In this document: positions 42,622-51,958 of the stretch, piece after piece
Numbering within the stretch: the first letter of the stretch is position 1
Layout of the letters: the number at the start of each line of letters is the position of its first letter
Source: Bacillus sp. Marseille-Q1617
GTDB lineage: Bacteria > Bacillota > Bacilli > Bacillales > Bacillaceae_B
NCBI RefSeq assembly: GCF_903645295.1
Contig: NZ_CAHJXM010000002.1
Location: 348,001 to 412,000 of the forward strand
Direction: 5' to 3'
Length of the DNA stretch: 64,000 nucleotides
Position numbers and translations under genes: made by a program
Notes under the pieces: generated by a model
What the model was told of the DNA's origin: nothing
The model's input: the letters and a program-made list of their open reading frames with translations, nothing else
Databases searched by the model: none

Positions 42622-42945
42622 ATGAAAAATAAGATTGCAGCATCCTTGCTTTCATCTTTCCTATTACTAACTGCTTGTGGAACACAGGAAACAAAAGTGG
42701 AAGAAAATAGCACTTCAGGAAGTAGTGAAGTTACCGATAATAAGGAAGAGACTAAAATGGTCACTTATAATGGATTAGCTGATCCTCACACCATGGAAGT
42801 TGAAATGGATGGAGAAATTAAGTCAATCCAATTCAATCCGGATATCCTTGACCAAATTGAAGAAATGGAAGAAGGAAAAGAATATCAGTTGAAGGTAAAA
42901 GAAAATGAAAAAGGCCAGATCGAATTAGTAGAAATAATGAAATAA
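42622..42945 (+). CDS. lytA: LytA-like membrane-bound lipoprotein
   Basis: A 107-residue lipoprotein with lipobox LLTAC (Cys at 19). The mature part contains YNGLADPHTMEVEMDGE, which corresponds to YVGLADTHTIEV in B. subtilis LytA as I recall it. It is acidic, as LytA is. It begins the lytABC operon, with AATGGAGTG upstream. The role of LytA is unsettled; it may help to export or tether LytB and LytC. Confidence 0.85.
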   Translation: MKNKIAASLLSSFLLLTACGTQETKVEENSTSGSSEVTDNKEETKMVTYNGLADPHTMEVEMDGEIKSIQFNPDILDQIEEMEEGKEYQLKVKENEKGQIELVEIMK

Positions 42946-42965
42946 AATGATGGAGGTAAAGGATA

Positions 42966-45227
42966 TTGGGTTTTTTAAGAAAAACAGTTGTATCAGTTGT
43001 TAGTGCCAGTGTGATTTTAGCTTATTCTCCTATTTCAGAAGCCAGTGCATCGACTATTTCAGTAAAATTGAAAAATTATATTGGCAACAGAACTAGTCTT
43101 GTAGTAAACAGTCAAGGTACATATAAACTAGAAAATAATAATAAAAGATTTTCTGGTGATGATCGCTATGAGGTGGCGGAAAATGTCGCAAGTAACGGCT
43201 GGGATACAGCTGAAACAGTGTTTGTTGTCAACTCATTAGCATTTGCTGATGCGCTTGCTGCGTCACCACTTGCCTACAAATATAATGCACCTATTCTATT
43301 AACCAGAGCAGGAGATATTCCTGAGTCTACGTTCAATAAAATTAAAACACTTCAACCGAATAAGATTATCATTGTCGGTGGTACTGGAAGTGTAAATGGG
43401 ACAGTTGAAAATAAATTAAAGTCCATTACAGGTAATGTCTCCCGTATTGATGGGAAAGATCGTTTCGAGGTATCAAAAAAAATTGCACAAAACCTCGGAG
43501 CGTCAAGTGATGCGTTTCTTACCAACGGATTGATCTTTTCGGATGCCTTGGCTATAGCACCTTATGCTGCAAAGAATGAGATCCCTATCCTTCTTACTAG
43601 GAAAGATAGTATACCGGCTCCTACTTATGAAGCTATAAAGGGGAAATCTGAGGTAACGGTTATTGGCGGTACCGGAAGTGTGAATAATAATGTTTATAAT
43701 AGTGCAAAAGCGACTAAACGAATTGATGGTAAAGATCGTTATGAAGTTTCAGCAAATATCGTAAAAGAGTTAAACATCAATTCAACTATGGCATATGTAT
43801 CAAACGGATTAACGTTTGCTGATGCATTAACGGGCTCAGTGCTGGCTGCTAAAAATGGTTCGCCGTTGTTATTGACAAGAGCTGATAATCTGCCTGATGT
43901 TATTAAAAGTTTAATAGATAACAAGGCTTATAACGTATTCAACATTTTAGGTGGTCCTGCTTCTGTTGAAGAGAAAGTGGTTAATCAGCTGCCAAATGAA
44001 TTTAAACTGCAGGCTGGAACGGATTATGTCGTGAAAAATGAATCTGGAAGACTAGCAATGTATCAAGGCAGCACGAAGGTTGCGGATTTTGGTCAATCTA
44101 ATTTTGTGTTGGCACCATCATCATACTCAACTTCTAATGTACTTACAATCAAAGGTAGTGCAGAAAGACAATATCTGGGCAAGATGCAATTTACTTCAGA
44201 ATCTGAAAAATACGTTAGACCAATAAACATTAACATCCCTTTTGAAGATTACCTAAAAAGTGTAGTTCCGAGAGAATCGCCAACCTATTACCATATGGAA
44301 GCATTAAAAGCCCAAGCGGTTGCTGCGCGTACCTTTGCCATTCGCAAAAAAGAGCAAACAGTTTTGGATGATCAAAGCTTTCAAGTCTATGGCGGATACG
44401 AATGGCACTCCAGAACTAATCAGGCAGTTGAAGATACGAGAGGGCAAGTACTCAGGTACAAAGGAGACTTAATTACAGCTTCATTTTCTTCGAGTAATGG
44501 TGGTTATACAGCAACCAATAAAGATGAATGGGGCTATGAAAACCCGGGTTATTTCCAGAATGTAAATGATCCATATGATACTTATTCATGGGATTTAAAA
44601 GTACCAAAAACGGCTATCAGTGACGACACTATCATAAAAACATCAGAAGAAAAAACAACTTATAGTAATATCACCTTAGACGCAGCTTTAAAGAATCCAG
44701 GCTGGTGGTGGGATGCTGTCAGTGAATCTAAAACAGTTTATTTAGATGAAACTCAAAAAACAGCGCCGCTTATTGATAATATTAAGAGCTATTTATATAA
44801 AGGTAGTTATATAAATAAAGAAATAAAGATTAAGTCAATCTCCAGTTATGTAATAGATCCTGAGAAAAATGAGGGCCAAAGAAGTATAAGCGGTTCTTTA
44901 AGAGTTAAGTTTTATATGAAAGAAAAAGGCACAAACAATTACTATCTTGAAACAGATGGAAAATTAAAAGAATATGAAGAAACGATTGAGGCTTCTGCAA
45001 CTGATTTAAGATATTTGTTCGGTACAATGTACTACAGAAGTACATACACGCCATCTGTCGAAAATAACAGTGATAGCTTTACCATCCACGGCAAAGGATT
45101 CGGACACGGTGTAGGAATGAGTCAACAAGGTGCCAATAATAGAGCAAATGGGTACAATGGTTTACCTAAACAAACGTACAAGCAAATTTTAGATTTCTAT
45201 TATCCTAATACCACACTAGGAAACTAA
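42966..45227 (+). CDS. lytB: Amidase enhancer LytB (SpoIID-like, three CWB2 repeats)
   Basis: LytB increases the activity of the autolysin LytC. The 753-residue sequence has a signal peptide (1–28), three CWB2 repeats (about 55–340) and a SpoIID/LytB domain (about 415–750). Marks include PRESPTYYHMEALKAQAVAA and the late GFGHGVGMSQQGANNRAN. The start is TTG at 42966, with GGAGG at 42952–42956; it is 20 bases after lytA. The SpoIID domain is related to lytic transglycosylases acting on stripped glycan; whether this copy is active is unknown. Confidence 0.93.
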   Translation: MGFLRKTVVSVVSASVILAYSPISEASASTISVKLKNYIGNRTSLVVNSQGTYKLENNNKRFSGDDRYEVAENVASNGWDTAETVFVVNSLAFADALAASPLAYKYNAPILLTRAGDIPESTFNKIKTLQPNKIIIVGGTGSVNGTVENKLKSITGNVSRIDGKDRFEVSKKIAQNLGASSDAFLTNGLIFSDALAIAPYAAKNEIPILLTRKDSIPAPTYEAIKGKSEVTVIGGTGSVNNNVYNSAKATKRIDGKDRYEVSANIVKELNINSTMAYVSNGLTFADALTGSVLAAKNGSPLLLTRADNLPDVIKSLIDNKAYNVFNILGGPASVEEKVVNQLPNEFKLQAGTDYVVKNESGRLAMYQGSTKVADFGQSNFVLAPSSYSTSNVLTIKGSAERQYLGKMQFTSESEKYVRPININIPFEDYLKSVVPRESPTYYHMEALKAQAVAARTFAIRKKEQTVLDDQSFQVYGGYEWHSRTNQAVEDTRGQVLRYKGDLITASFSSSNGGYTATNKDEWGYENPGYFQNVNDPYDTYSWDLKVPKTAISDDTIIKTSEEKTTYSNITLDAALKNPGWWWDAVSESKTVYLDETQKTAPLIDNIKSYLYKGSYINKEIKIKSISSYVIDPEKNEGQRSISGSLRVKFYMKEKGTNNYYLETDGKLKEYEETIEASATDLRYLFGTMYYRSTYTPSVENNSDSFTIHGKGFGHGVGMSQQGANNRANGYNGLPKQTYKQILDFYYPNTTLGN

Positions 45228-45260
45228 TAAATTAGAATATCAGTAAAAATGGAGGAAATA

Positions 45261-46760
45261 ATGAAAAAAATATTAATGACACTGGTTGTTTCTATCGTCT
45301 TATTGGGTCTAGCACACGGAGCCAGTGCTGAAGGACAGCATAAACGCTTAGCAGGTAAGGATCGGTTTGAAGTAGCAGCGAATGTAGCAAAGGAAGGTTG
45401 GCCTTACGGTGCCAATGTAGTTTTCATTGCAAACTATGATGCGTTTGCTGATGCCCTTTCAGCTACGCCTCTAGCTTACAAATTGAATGCACCGATTTTG
45501 TTATCGCGTACAACTAGTTTAGGTGACACAACTAAAAATAAGTTGCGCGAGCTATCACCTTCAAAAGTTTTTGTTGTAGGTGGTACAGCCAGCATTTCAA
45601 ATAATGTTGTTAATGAAGTGAAAAGCTTAGGGATTTCTTCAGTTGAACGTATTAGTGGGAAAGATCGTTTTGAAGTATCAGCTGAAATTGCGAAAAGAAT
45701 GCCAAGCTCTTCGAAAGCGGTAGTGGCAAATGGTTTGAATTTTCCGGATGCATTGGCAATTGCACCTCATGCTTCAAGAAGCGGCATGCCAATTTTATTG
45801 ACACGTGATAACGAGCTTCCAGCTCCAACGGTTTCAAGCTTACTAAATAGAAAACCAAGTCAAGTCATTGTAATGGGTGGAACGGGCAGTGTAAGCAATG
45901 GGGTTTATGCTGATTTATCAGCTTACAACCCTCTTCGAATCGGTGGAGCCGATCGATATGAAGTTGCGGCTAATATTATTAAAAAATTGAATCTATCAAC
46001 TTCAACAGGATTCTTGGCTACCGGGCAGACTTTTGCTGACGCTTTGACTGGGTCAGTTTTGGCAGCCAAGAAAAACGCCCCGGTTTTATTAACAAGAAAT
46101 TCTTCACTACCTGAAGCGACTAAGGAAATTACAGGTCAAAAGAGAATGACGAATTTTGTTGTATTAGGCGGTACAGCTTCTGTTTCAAACAGTGTTGTTA
46201 AGGCTGTAGCAGGTCCTTTGGCAGGTGAGATGATAGTCGTAGATCCTGGGCATGGGGGAAGTGATCCTGGTGCTTCCGGGAATGGTGTTGTTGAAAAAGA
46301 AGTGAACCTCGACGTTTCAAAAAGAGTAAAAGGAAAATTAGATTCAAATGGGGCGTATGCAATCATGACTCGTGAGACGGATACCTATCCTACGCTCTCT
46401 GAAAGAGCAGCATTAGCAAATAAGCAAGGTGCAGATGCGTTTATTAGCATTCACGCAAACGCATATTCCAATTCTGATGTACAAGGCACTGAAACATTCT
46501 ATGATGATACGTATGCAGGTCAGCTAAGTAAGGAATTGGCTACTTATATTAACAATGAATTAGTAGAAAAGTTAGATACAAACGATAGAGGAGTTAAAAA
46601 CGTCGGCTTTAAGGTTATCAAGGAAGCCACGATGCCAAGTGTTCTGGTTGAACTGGCATTCATCACAAATGAAGAAGATGCAGCGAAATTGAGAAGTGAT
46701 TATTACAGAGAACAAGCTGCAATTGCAATCACTAATGGAGTGCTTACTTTCTTTAGATAA
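45261..46760 (+). CDS. lytC: N-acetylmuramoyl-L-alanine amidase LytC (major autolysin)
   Basis: LytC cleaves the amide bond between MurNAc and L-alanine in peptidoglycan, for cell separation, motility and lysis. The 499-residue protein has a signal peptide (1–24), three CWB2 repeats (about 25–310) and an Amidase_3 domain, with VVDPGHGGSDPGA (zinc His), a metal Glu in VEKEVNLDV, SIHANAYS and VELAFITNEED. The start at 45261 has GGAGGA upstream; the ATG at 45249 is part of that ribosome site. It is 33 bases after lytB, and a strong terminator follows. Confidence 0.95.
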   Translation: MKKILMTLVVSIVLLGLAHGASAEGQHKRLAGKDRFEVAANVAKEGWPYGANVVFIANYDAFADALSATPLAYKLNAPILLSRTTSLGDTTKNKLRELSPSKVFVVGGTASISNNVVNEVKSLGISSVERISGKDRFEVSAEIAKRMPSSSKAVVANGLNFPDALAIAPHASRSGMPILLTRDNELPAPTVSSLLNRKPSQVIVMGGTGSVSNGVYADLSAYNPLRIGGADRYEVAANIIKKLNLSTSTGFLATGQTFADALTGSVLAAKKNAPVLLTRNSSLPEATKEITGQKRMTNFVVLGGTASVSNSVVKAVAGPLAGEMIVVDPGHGGSDPGASGNGVVEKEVNLDVSKRVKGKLDSNGAYAIMTRETDTYPTLSERAALANKQGADAFISIHANAYSNSDVQGTETFYDDTYAGQLSKELATYINNELVEKLDTNDRGVKNVGFKVIKEATMPSVLVELAFITNEEDAAKLRSDYYREQAAIAITNGVLTFFR

Positions 46761-46785
46761 TAAAAGTAAGGAATAATATCGGAAA

Positions 46786-46821
46786 GGCACCTGGAATATG
46801 CTTATTCCAGGTGTCTTTTTA
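46786..46821 (+). terminator. Terminator of lytABC
   Basis: GGCACCTGGAATA pairs with TATTCCAGGTGTC (one G·U) around five bases and is followed by five T residues. Confidence 0.9.
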
Positions 46822-47041
46822 TAAAAATCAAAGGGAGCATCTTGAATCTTTGTCCTTTAAACCATACAAATGCTGCTTGCTGTAATCAAATAATCGAAAT
46901 AATGACACAAAATGCACTGAATGAACTATTGAAGTATGACTGATTTCGTTATATGTTTTTCTCGAGAGTATGCTGCTTAGTGAATATTACCACTAATAAA
47001 CTCACTTTCAGGTTAGAGAATAAGACAGACAGGGTATATAT

Positions 47042-47071
47042 GAAATGAAATTGTAAAAAAATTTTCATTTC
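47042..47071. other. AT-rich inverted repeat in the tagO leader region
   Basis: GAAATGAAATT and AATTTTCATTTC form a near-perfect inverted repeat upstream of tagO. The rest of 46822–47134 shows no gene. A TGTTAAACT extended −10-like element lies at about 47087–47095 with a poor −35. Confidence 0.4.
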
Positions 47072-47134
47072 TAAGAATGTATTTTGTGTTAAACTGATTT
47101 AGGAATTAATCAAGAAATCGAAGGAGTAAATATA

Positions 47135-48193
47135 ATGGACATTACGCTACTATTGTCGGTACTAATATCTTTTGTCTCCGTCCTTATTGTCACTCCATGG
47201 GTTATAAAACTTGCTAAGCTCATCGGCGTGGTTGACCAGCCTGACCACCGGAAAGTGCACACCAAGGCAATGCCGAGAATGGGTGGACTTGCCATCTTTA
47301 TCGGAGTCCTTGCCGGGTACTTTGCCTCCGGGGTGTATAAAGAACCGATTGCCTCTATTACATTAGGCGCTTTGGTGATCGTCGCTGTTGGTTTACTGGA
47401 TGACAAGTTTGCACTGTCTCCGAAACTCAAACTGCTGGGTCAGCTGATTGCAGCCGGTATTGTGGTATATTCTGGATTAACTATTGAATTTTTATACATT
47501 CCATTTTTCGATCGTATCGATATTGGATTCCTGGCCATCCCCATGACCATATTATGGGTGATTGGAATTACCAATGCGATCAATTTGATTGATGGACTGG
47601 ATGGACTCGCAGCCGGGATATCATCCATAAGTTTAGCTACAATAGCCTTCATGGCATTTATGAATGGGAAAGTCCTTATTTTGACACTTGCCTTGATTGT
47701 ACTCGCAAGTGCAGTCGGTTTCCTTTTCTATAATTTTCATCCTGCAAAGATTTTCATGGGGGATACAGGATCGCTGTTTTTGGGTTACATGATCGCTGTA
47801 TTATCTTTACTAGGACTTTATAAGAGTGTGACGCTTTTCAGTTTCGTTGTTCCCGTATTGATACTGGGTGTCCCATTATTTGATACAATCTTTGCTATTA
47901 TCCGAAGGGTAGTCAATAAGAAACCGATATCAGCTCCGGATAAATCCCATTTGCATCATCGCCTGATCAGTTTGGGGTTTTCGCATAGAGAAACAGTGTT
48001 GATTATATACGCACTTGGATTATTCTTTAGTATATGTGCCATTATCTTTACTAAAGCTACTTTGTGGGGATCCGTTTTATTAATAGCGGCATTATTGATT
48101 ACGATTCAGATGATTGCTGAGGTTATTGGCCTGGTAAATGAAAAACATAAACCTTTCTTAAGTTTCTATAAGAAAATCTTAGGACGTCAATAA
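47135..48193 (+). CDS. tagO: UDP-GlcNAc:undecaprenyl-phosphate GlcNAc-1-phosphate transferase TagO
   Basis: TagO places GlcNAc-1-phosphate on undecaprenyl phosphate, the first step of wall teichoic acid synthesis, and often of other surface glycans. The 352-residue MraY/WecA-family protein has about ten membrane helices, the MGGLAIFIGV region, the DDKFALSPK Asp pair, the NAINLIDGLDGLAAG motif, the FMGDTGSLFLG metal motif and a cytoplasmic HLHHRL loop. It is monocistronic, with a terminator before the exopolysaccharide genes. GAAGGAG precedes the ATG. Confidence 0.95.
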   Translation: MDITLLLSVLISFVSVLIVTPWVIKLAKLIGVVDQPDHRKVHTKAMPRMGGLAIFIGVLAGYFASGVYKEPIASITLGALVIVAVGLLDDKFALSPKLKLLGQLIAAGIVVYSGLTIEFLYIPFFDRIDIGFLAIPMTILWVIGITNAINLIDGLDGLAAGISSISLATIAFMAFMNGKVLILTLALIVLASAVGFLFYNFHPAKIFMGDTGSLFLGYMIAVLSLLGLYKSVTLFSFVVPVLILGVPLFDTIFAIIRRVVNKKPISAPDKSHLHHRLISLGFSHRETVLIIYALGLFFSICAIIFTKATLWGSVLLIAALLITIQMIAEVIGLVNEKHKPFLSFYKKILGRQ

Positions 48194-48220
48194 GCTGTGG
48201 GAGCACTCCTGCAGCTTTTT
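48193..48220 (+). terminator. Terminator of tagO
   Basis: AGCTGTGGGAG pairs with CTCCTGCAGCT (two G·U pairs) and is followed by five T residues. It overlaps the last base of the gene. Confidence 0.8.
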
Positions 48221-48245
48221 ATCTTATTTTCTAAGGAGATTTGCA

Positions 48246-49517
48246 ATGAAACAAGTTCAAAGTCTTATTCTTCTCACAAGCCGGTTTCCTTATTCGCCGG
48301 GAGAAGAATTTATCTATAACGAAGTGAAGGTTCTGGCTGAGAAATTCGAGAAGGTCATCATTGTTCCTACGAATCAGGAGTGCTGGAATTTAGCCCGGCC
48401 GCATAAGAGGGATTTGCCTGGAAATGTAAATGTGGAAATTCTTAAAAGCCCCATTAGAAACCTAAAGTACAGAAAAATGCTGAATCTTATTAAAGGTTTT
48501 ACTAATTCCCAGGTGCGTTCCTGGTATAAAAAGGATTTAAATAACGCCAGCAGATTTGGCTTAAAAGGAAAATTTAAGTTGTATAAATGGATTGTCGATG
48601 CCAATCAAATACAAAATCAATTAGGCTCAATCGAAAAAGCAGCAGATGGCAGCAGTATATACTACTCGTATTGGCTGACTCCTGCAGCGGCTTCCTTGGC
48701 TATGGAAAAAGAAAAACGGTCCATCAAAGCTGTATCAAGGGTTCATGGAGGAGATCTATATTCTGAAAGACACGCACTTCCTTATTTACCATTGCAGGAA
48801 GAGGTCATCCGCTCTTTGGATAAGACGTACAGCATCTCAAGCAATGGAAAACAATATTTAGCAAATAAATTCCCTGAGATTAATCAAAAAATTGAGGTTA
48901 GCCGTTTGGGTACAAAGGGAATAGAACATTCGTATGGAGAGGTTGAGCAAAAGTCTGACGAATTGAAACTAGTTTCGGTCTCCTATTTAAAATCGGTTAA
49001 GAGGGTGCATCTTATAGCAGAAGCAATCAAAAAGGCAGCTGTTCCCATTCACTGGATACATATCGGAGATGGACCGGAGAAAGAGAGAATCCAACACATC
49101 ATTGAAGAATTTCCAGCACAATGTAAAGGAGAACTTGTTGGGAACTTTACAAATGATGAAGTCATTCAAACTCTGGGAAGCCAACCATTCGATTTGTTCT
49201 TGAATGTCAGTGAAAGTGAAGGGATTCCTGTGACGATCATGGAGGCGTTCAGTGCGAAGATTCCTGCCATAGCAACCAATGTGGGTGGCACAACCGAGGT
49301 AGTGAACGATAGAAATGGATGGCTTCTGGACAAGGACTTCGATCCAGCACAGATAACACAGATATTAAACGATGTATTTAAGCAGCCTGACCATTTGCTC
49401 ACAAAGAGGGAAAAGGCTTATCGCACATGGAAGAAAGAATATTTCAGTGATGACAACTATGCGCGATTTGCAGAAAATCTACAGTCACTAGGAGCTTTAT
49501 ACGATCATGAATACTAA
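48246..49517 (+). CDS. Glycosyltransferase family 4 protein
   Basis: A 423-residue GT-B glycosyltransferase. It has GDGPEKERI in the C-terminal domain and the E-x7-E nucleotide-sugar motif SESEGIPVTIMEAFSAK. It is the first gene of the exopolysaccharide cluster, 25 bases after the tagO terminator, with AAGGAG upstream. It overlaps the flippase by 11 bases. Sugar specificity is unknown. Confidence 0.88.
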   Translation: MKQVQSLILLTSRFPYSPGEEFIYNEVKVLAEKFEKVIIVPTNQECWNLARPHKRDLPGNVNVEILKSPIRNLKYRKMLNLIKGFTNSQVRSWYKKDLNNASRFGLKGKFKLYKWIVDANQIQNQLGSIEKAADGSSIYYSYWLTPAAASLAMEKEKRSIKAVSRVHGGDLYSERHALPYLPLQEEVIRSLDKTYSISSNGKQYLANKFPEINQKIEVSRLGTKGIEHSYGEVEQKSDELKLVSVSYLKSVKRVHLIAEAIKKAAVPIHWIHIGDGPEKERIQHIIEEFPAQCKGELVGNFTNDEVIQTLGSQPFDLFLNVSESEGIPVTIMEAFSAKIPAIATNVGGTTEVVNDRNGWLLDKDFDPAQITQILNDVFKQPDHLLTKREKAYRTWKKEYFSDDNYARFAENLQSLGALYDHEY

Positions 49518-50835
49518 GGGTTCTTTTTTCTCAAACAGCTTAATCACATTGACGAGACAGGTGGCAAGTATTGTCATTGGTATCACGCTTATTTCGGTAC
49601 TGGGTCGGACTCTCGGGAAGGAAGGATACGGTGAATACACTTTAATCACATATGTTCCTCTCATGATCATGACATTCCTGAATTTAGGGTTGAATTCCTC
49701 GACGATTTATTTTGTCAGCAGAGAAAAATACTCGTTAAGGGAAATCTTTAATACCAATGTCATAATGGCTGGTTTATTGTCTTTAACAGGAATACTTATC
49801 GGCACGATCGTCATGTTCATGTTTAAAGAATCTAAATTTGAAGAGTTGAACCTGGCACTGTTATTTGCAAGCTTGTTTGCTTTGCCATTTATGTTAGGGA
49901 TGATCTTTTTACAAACGATTTTCCAGGGCCAGCAAAAATTCAAGACCTTTAATACCGCATTGTTGATTCAACAGATGGGTACCGTTGTGTCAGTATTGAT
50001 ATTAGTGTTTTTGATGGACTTGGGGCTTGAAGCTGCTGTGTTTTCTTTCGGGTTTGGATATTTCTGCAGTGTGACGTATTGTTTGATGAATTTGTTTCTT
50101 AAGGACAAGCTGAAGCTGGATCTCCACAGCTTTTCAAAAACTTATTTGAAAGAAGCGGTTTCTTACGGGATAAAGGCTCACATCAGTAACGTCATGACGT
50201 TTTTGAATTACCGACTGGATATTTTCCTTTTAGGATTTTTCTTAGGTAAGGGACCGGTAGGGGTATACTCTGCTGCTGTAAATATCGGTGAAAGGCTGTC
50301 GATCTTTTCACAATCCATCTCCAGTGTGCTGCTGCCAAGGATCTCATCGTCGACAGAAACCGTTGATCGAAACAAGATAACCGGCTTGGTTACAAGAATC
50401 ATGACATTATTTATGATCCTTTTGGGTGTTGCTGTATTTGTATTATCCGATTTTATCTTTGATGTTCTCTTAAACAATGAGTACGAGAGCAGCTCGTTGA
50501 TGCTTCAATTATTAATTCCGGGTATAGTTGTTCTGGCAGTAGAGAAACTATTATCAAATGATTTAGCAGGTCGCGGTAAACCAGAACTCAATATGTACGT
50601 ATCAATCTTTAATGTAGTGTTAAATGTTATTCTTAACCTGATCCTCATCCCAACTATAGGAATGAAAGGGGCAGCCATTGCTTCTACCATTACTTATATT
50701 TTAAGTTTTGTGATAAAAGTGATAATATATTCTCGAGAAACGAAAGTGAAGCCTTTCAGTTTATTGATTCTGAGGAAGGCGGACATTATATTACTGAGGA
50801 ATACTGCAAAAAAATTAACAAAGTCTTTTATGTAA
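49507..50835 (+). CDS. Wzx-type polysaccharide flippase
   Basis: A 442-residue membrane protein with about 12–14 helices in the MOP superfamily pattern, starting FFSNSLITLTRQVASIVIG. It would flip lipid-linked repeat units across the membrane. It overlaps the preceding glycosyltransferase by 11 bases. Its C-terminus is basic. Confidence 0.87.
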   Translation: MNTKGSFFSNSLITLTRQVASIVIGITLISVLGRTLGKEGYGEYTLITYVPLMIMTFLNLGLNSSTIYFVSREKYSLREIFNTNVIMAGLLSLTGILIGTIVMFMFKESKFEELNLALLFASLFALPFMLGMIFLQTIFQGQQKFKTFNTALLIQQMGTVVSVLILVFLMDLGLEAAVFSFGFGYFCSVTYCLMNLFLKDKLKLDLHSFSKTYLKEAVSYGIKAHISNVMTFLNYRLDIFLLGFFLGKGPVGVYSAAVNIGERLSIFSQSISSVLLPRISSSTETVDRNKITGLVTRIMTLFMILLGVAVFVLSDFIFDVLLNNEYESSSLMLQLLIPGIVVLAVEKLLSNDLAGRGKPELNMYVSIFNVVLNVILNLILIPTIGMKGAAIASTITYILSFVIKVIIYSRETKVKPFSLLILRKADIILLRNTAKKLTKSFM

Positions 50836-50930
50836 CCAAATTGAAAAATATTTATAACCCAAAATTCTATCATTTTGTGTATGATAGGTAGTGCGACCAA
50901 TTGAGTATATTTGAGATAGGTGGTAATGGA

Positions 50931-51944
50931 ATGATCAAGTTTGGCATAGTCGGTTGTGGGCATATTGCAAAGAAACATAGTACTGCAATCCAGGAAGCGG
51001 ATGGAGCAGAACTAGCAGCGGTGTGTGACACTCAACCTGAAAGAGTAGAGATGTTTTCGAATGAATTTAATGTAAAAGGCTATACCAGCCTGGAGGAAAT
51101 GTTGAATTCAGATATAGATGTGGTAAATATTTGTACCCCTAGCGGCTTCCATGCTGATATCGCGGTACAGATCGCAAAAGCGAATAAGCACGTAATCGTT
51201 GAAAAGCCAATTGCTCTCACGTTAGAAGATACGGACAAAATCATTACAGCTTGTGAAGAAAATAACGTGAAACTTGCAGTCGTGCATCCGAATAGATTCA
51301 GACCGGCATTTGTTGCCCTTAAAGAGCTCGTGCAAAGCGGCGTTTTCGGCAAGATCAGTCACTCCAATGCCACAGTGCGCTGGAACCGGAATCAGGAATA
51401 TTACGACCAGGCGCCTTGGAGAGGAACCAAGTCACTGGATGGCGGGGTCCTAATGAATCAAGCGATTCATAATCTTGATCTTCTTATTTGGTTAATGGGA
51501 GATGTAAAAGAAGTCTACAGCATGGCTGCGACAAGATTGAGAAATATTGAAGCGGAAGATGTTTCGACAGGCCTTGCCCGCTTTGAAGACGGATCACTGG
51601 GTGTCATCGAAGCAGCTACTACAATCTATCCGAAGAATTTTGAAGAATCCATCACTATCTTTGGTGAAAAAGGCACAGTGAAGATCAGCGGACCTAATGC
51701 ACTTCACATCGAACACCTTACAATCGAAGGGATGGACGAATCAGAAACGGAGCAATTAATCCAGAACATAAAAAATGACCCATGGGGCAAACCTGGACAC
51801 CAGCGCATCATTGAAGATATGGTTGAAGCGATCAAAGAGGACCGCGAACCGGTAGTTACAGGATTGGATGGCCGAAAAGCTCTGGAATTAGTCATCTCTT
51901 TATATGAATCAGCTGAACACAATAAACCAATTATTCTTAATTAA
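50931..51944 (+). CDS. Gfo/Idh/MocA oxidoreductase, WlbA/WbpB-type sugar 3-dehydrogenase
   Basis: A 337-residue NAD(P)-dependent oxidoreductase. It has the Rossmann motif GIVGCGHIAKKH, the catalytic EKPIALT lysine, and NQAIHNLDLLIWLMGDV. In the WlbA/WbpB role it oxidises C3 of UDP-GlcNAcA, and the adjacent WlbC-type aminotransferase and WlbB-type acyltransferase support this. The start at 50931 has AGGTGG upstream; the longer frame from 50901 has no site. Confidence 0.87.
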   Translation: MIKFGIVGCGHIAKKHSTAIQEADGAELAAVCDTQPERVEMFSNEFNVKGYTSLEEMLNSDIDVVNICTPSGFHADIAVQIAKANKHVIVEKPIALTLEDTDKIITACEENNVKLAVVHPNRFRPAFVALKELVQSGVFGKISHSNATVRWNRNQEYYDQAPWRGTKSLDGGVLMNQAIHNLDLLIWLMGDVKEVYSMAATRLRNIEAEDVSTGLARFEDGSLGVIEAATTIYPKNFEESITIFGEKGTVKISGPNALHIEHLTIEGMDESETEQLIQNIKNDPWGKPGHQRIIEDMVEAIKEDREPVVTGLDGRKALELVISLYESAEHNKPIILN

Positions 51945-51958
51945 GGATGGGATCAACA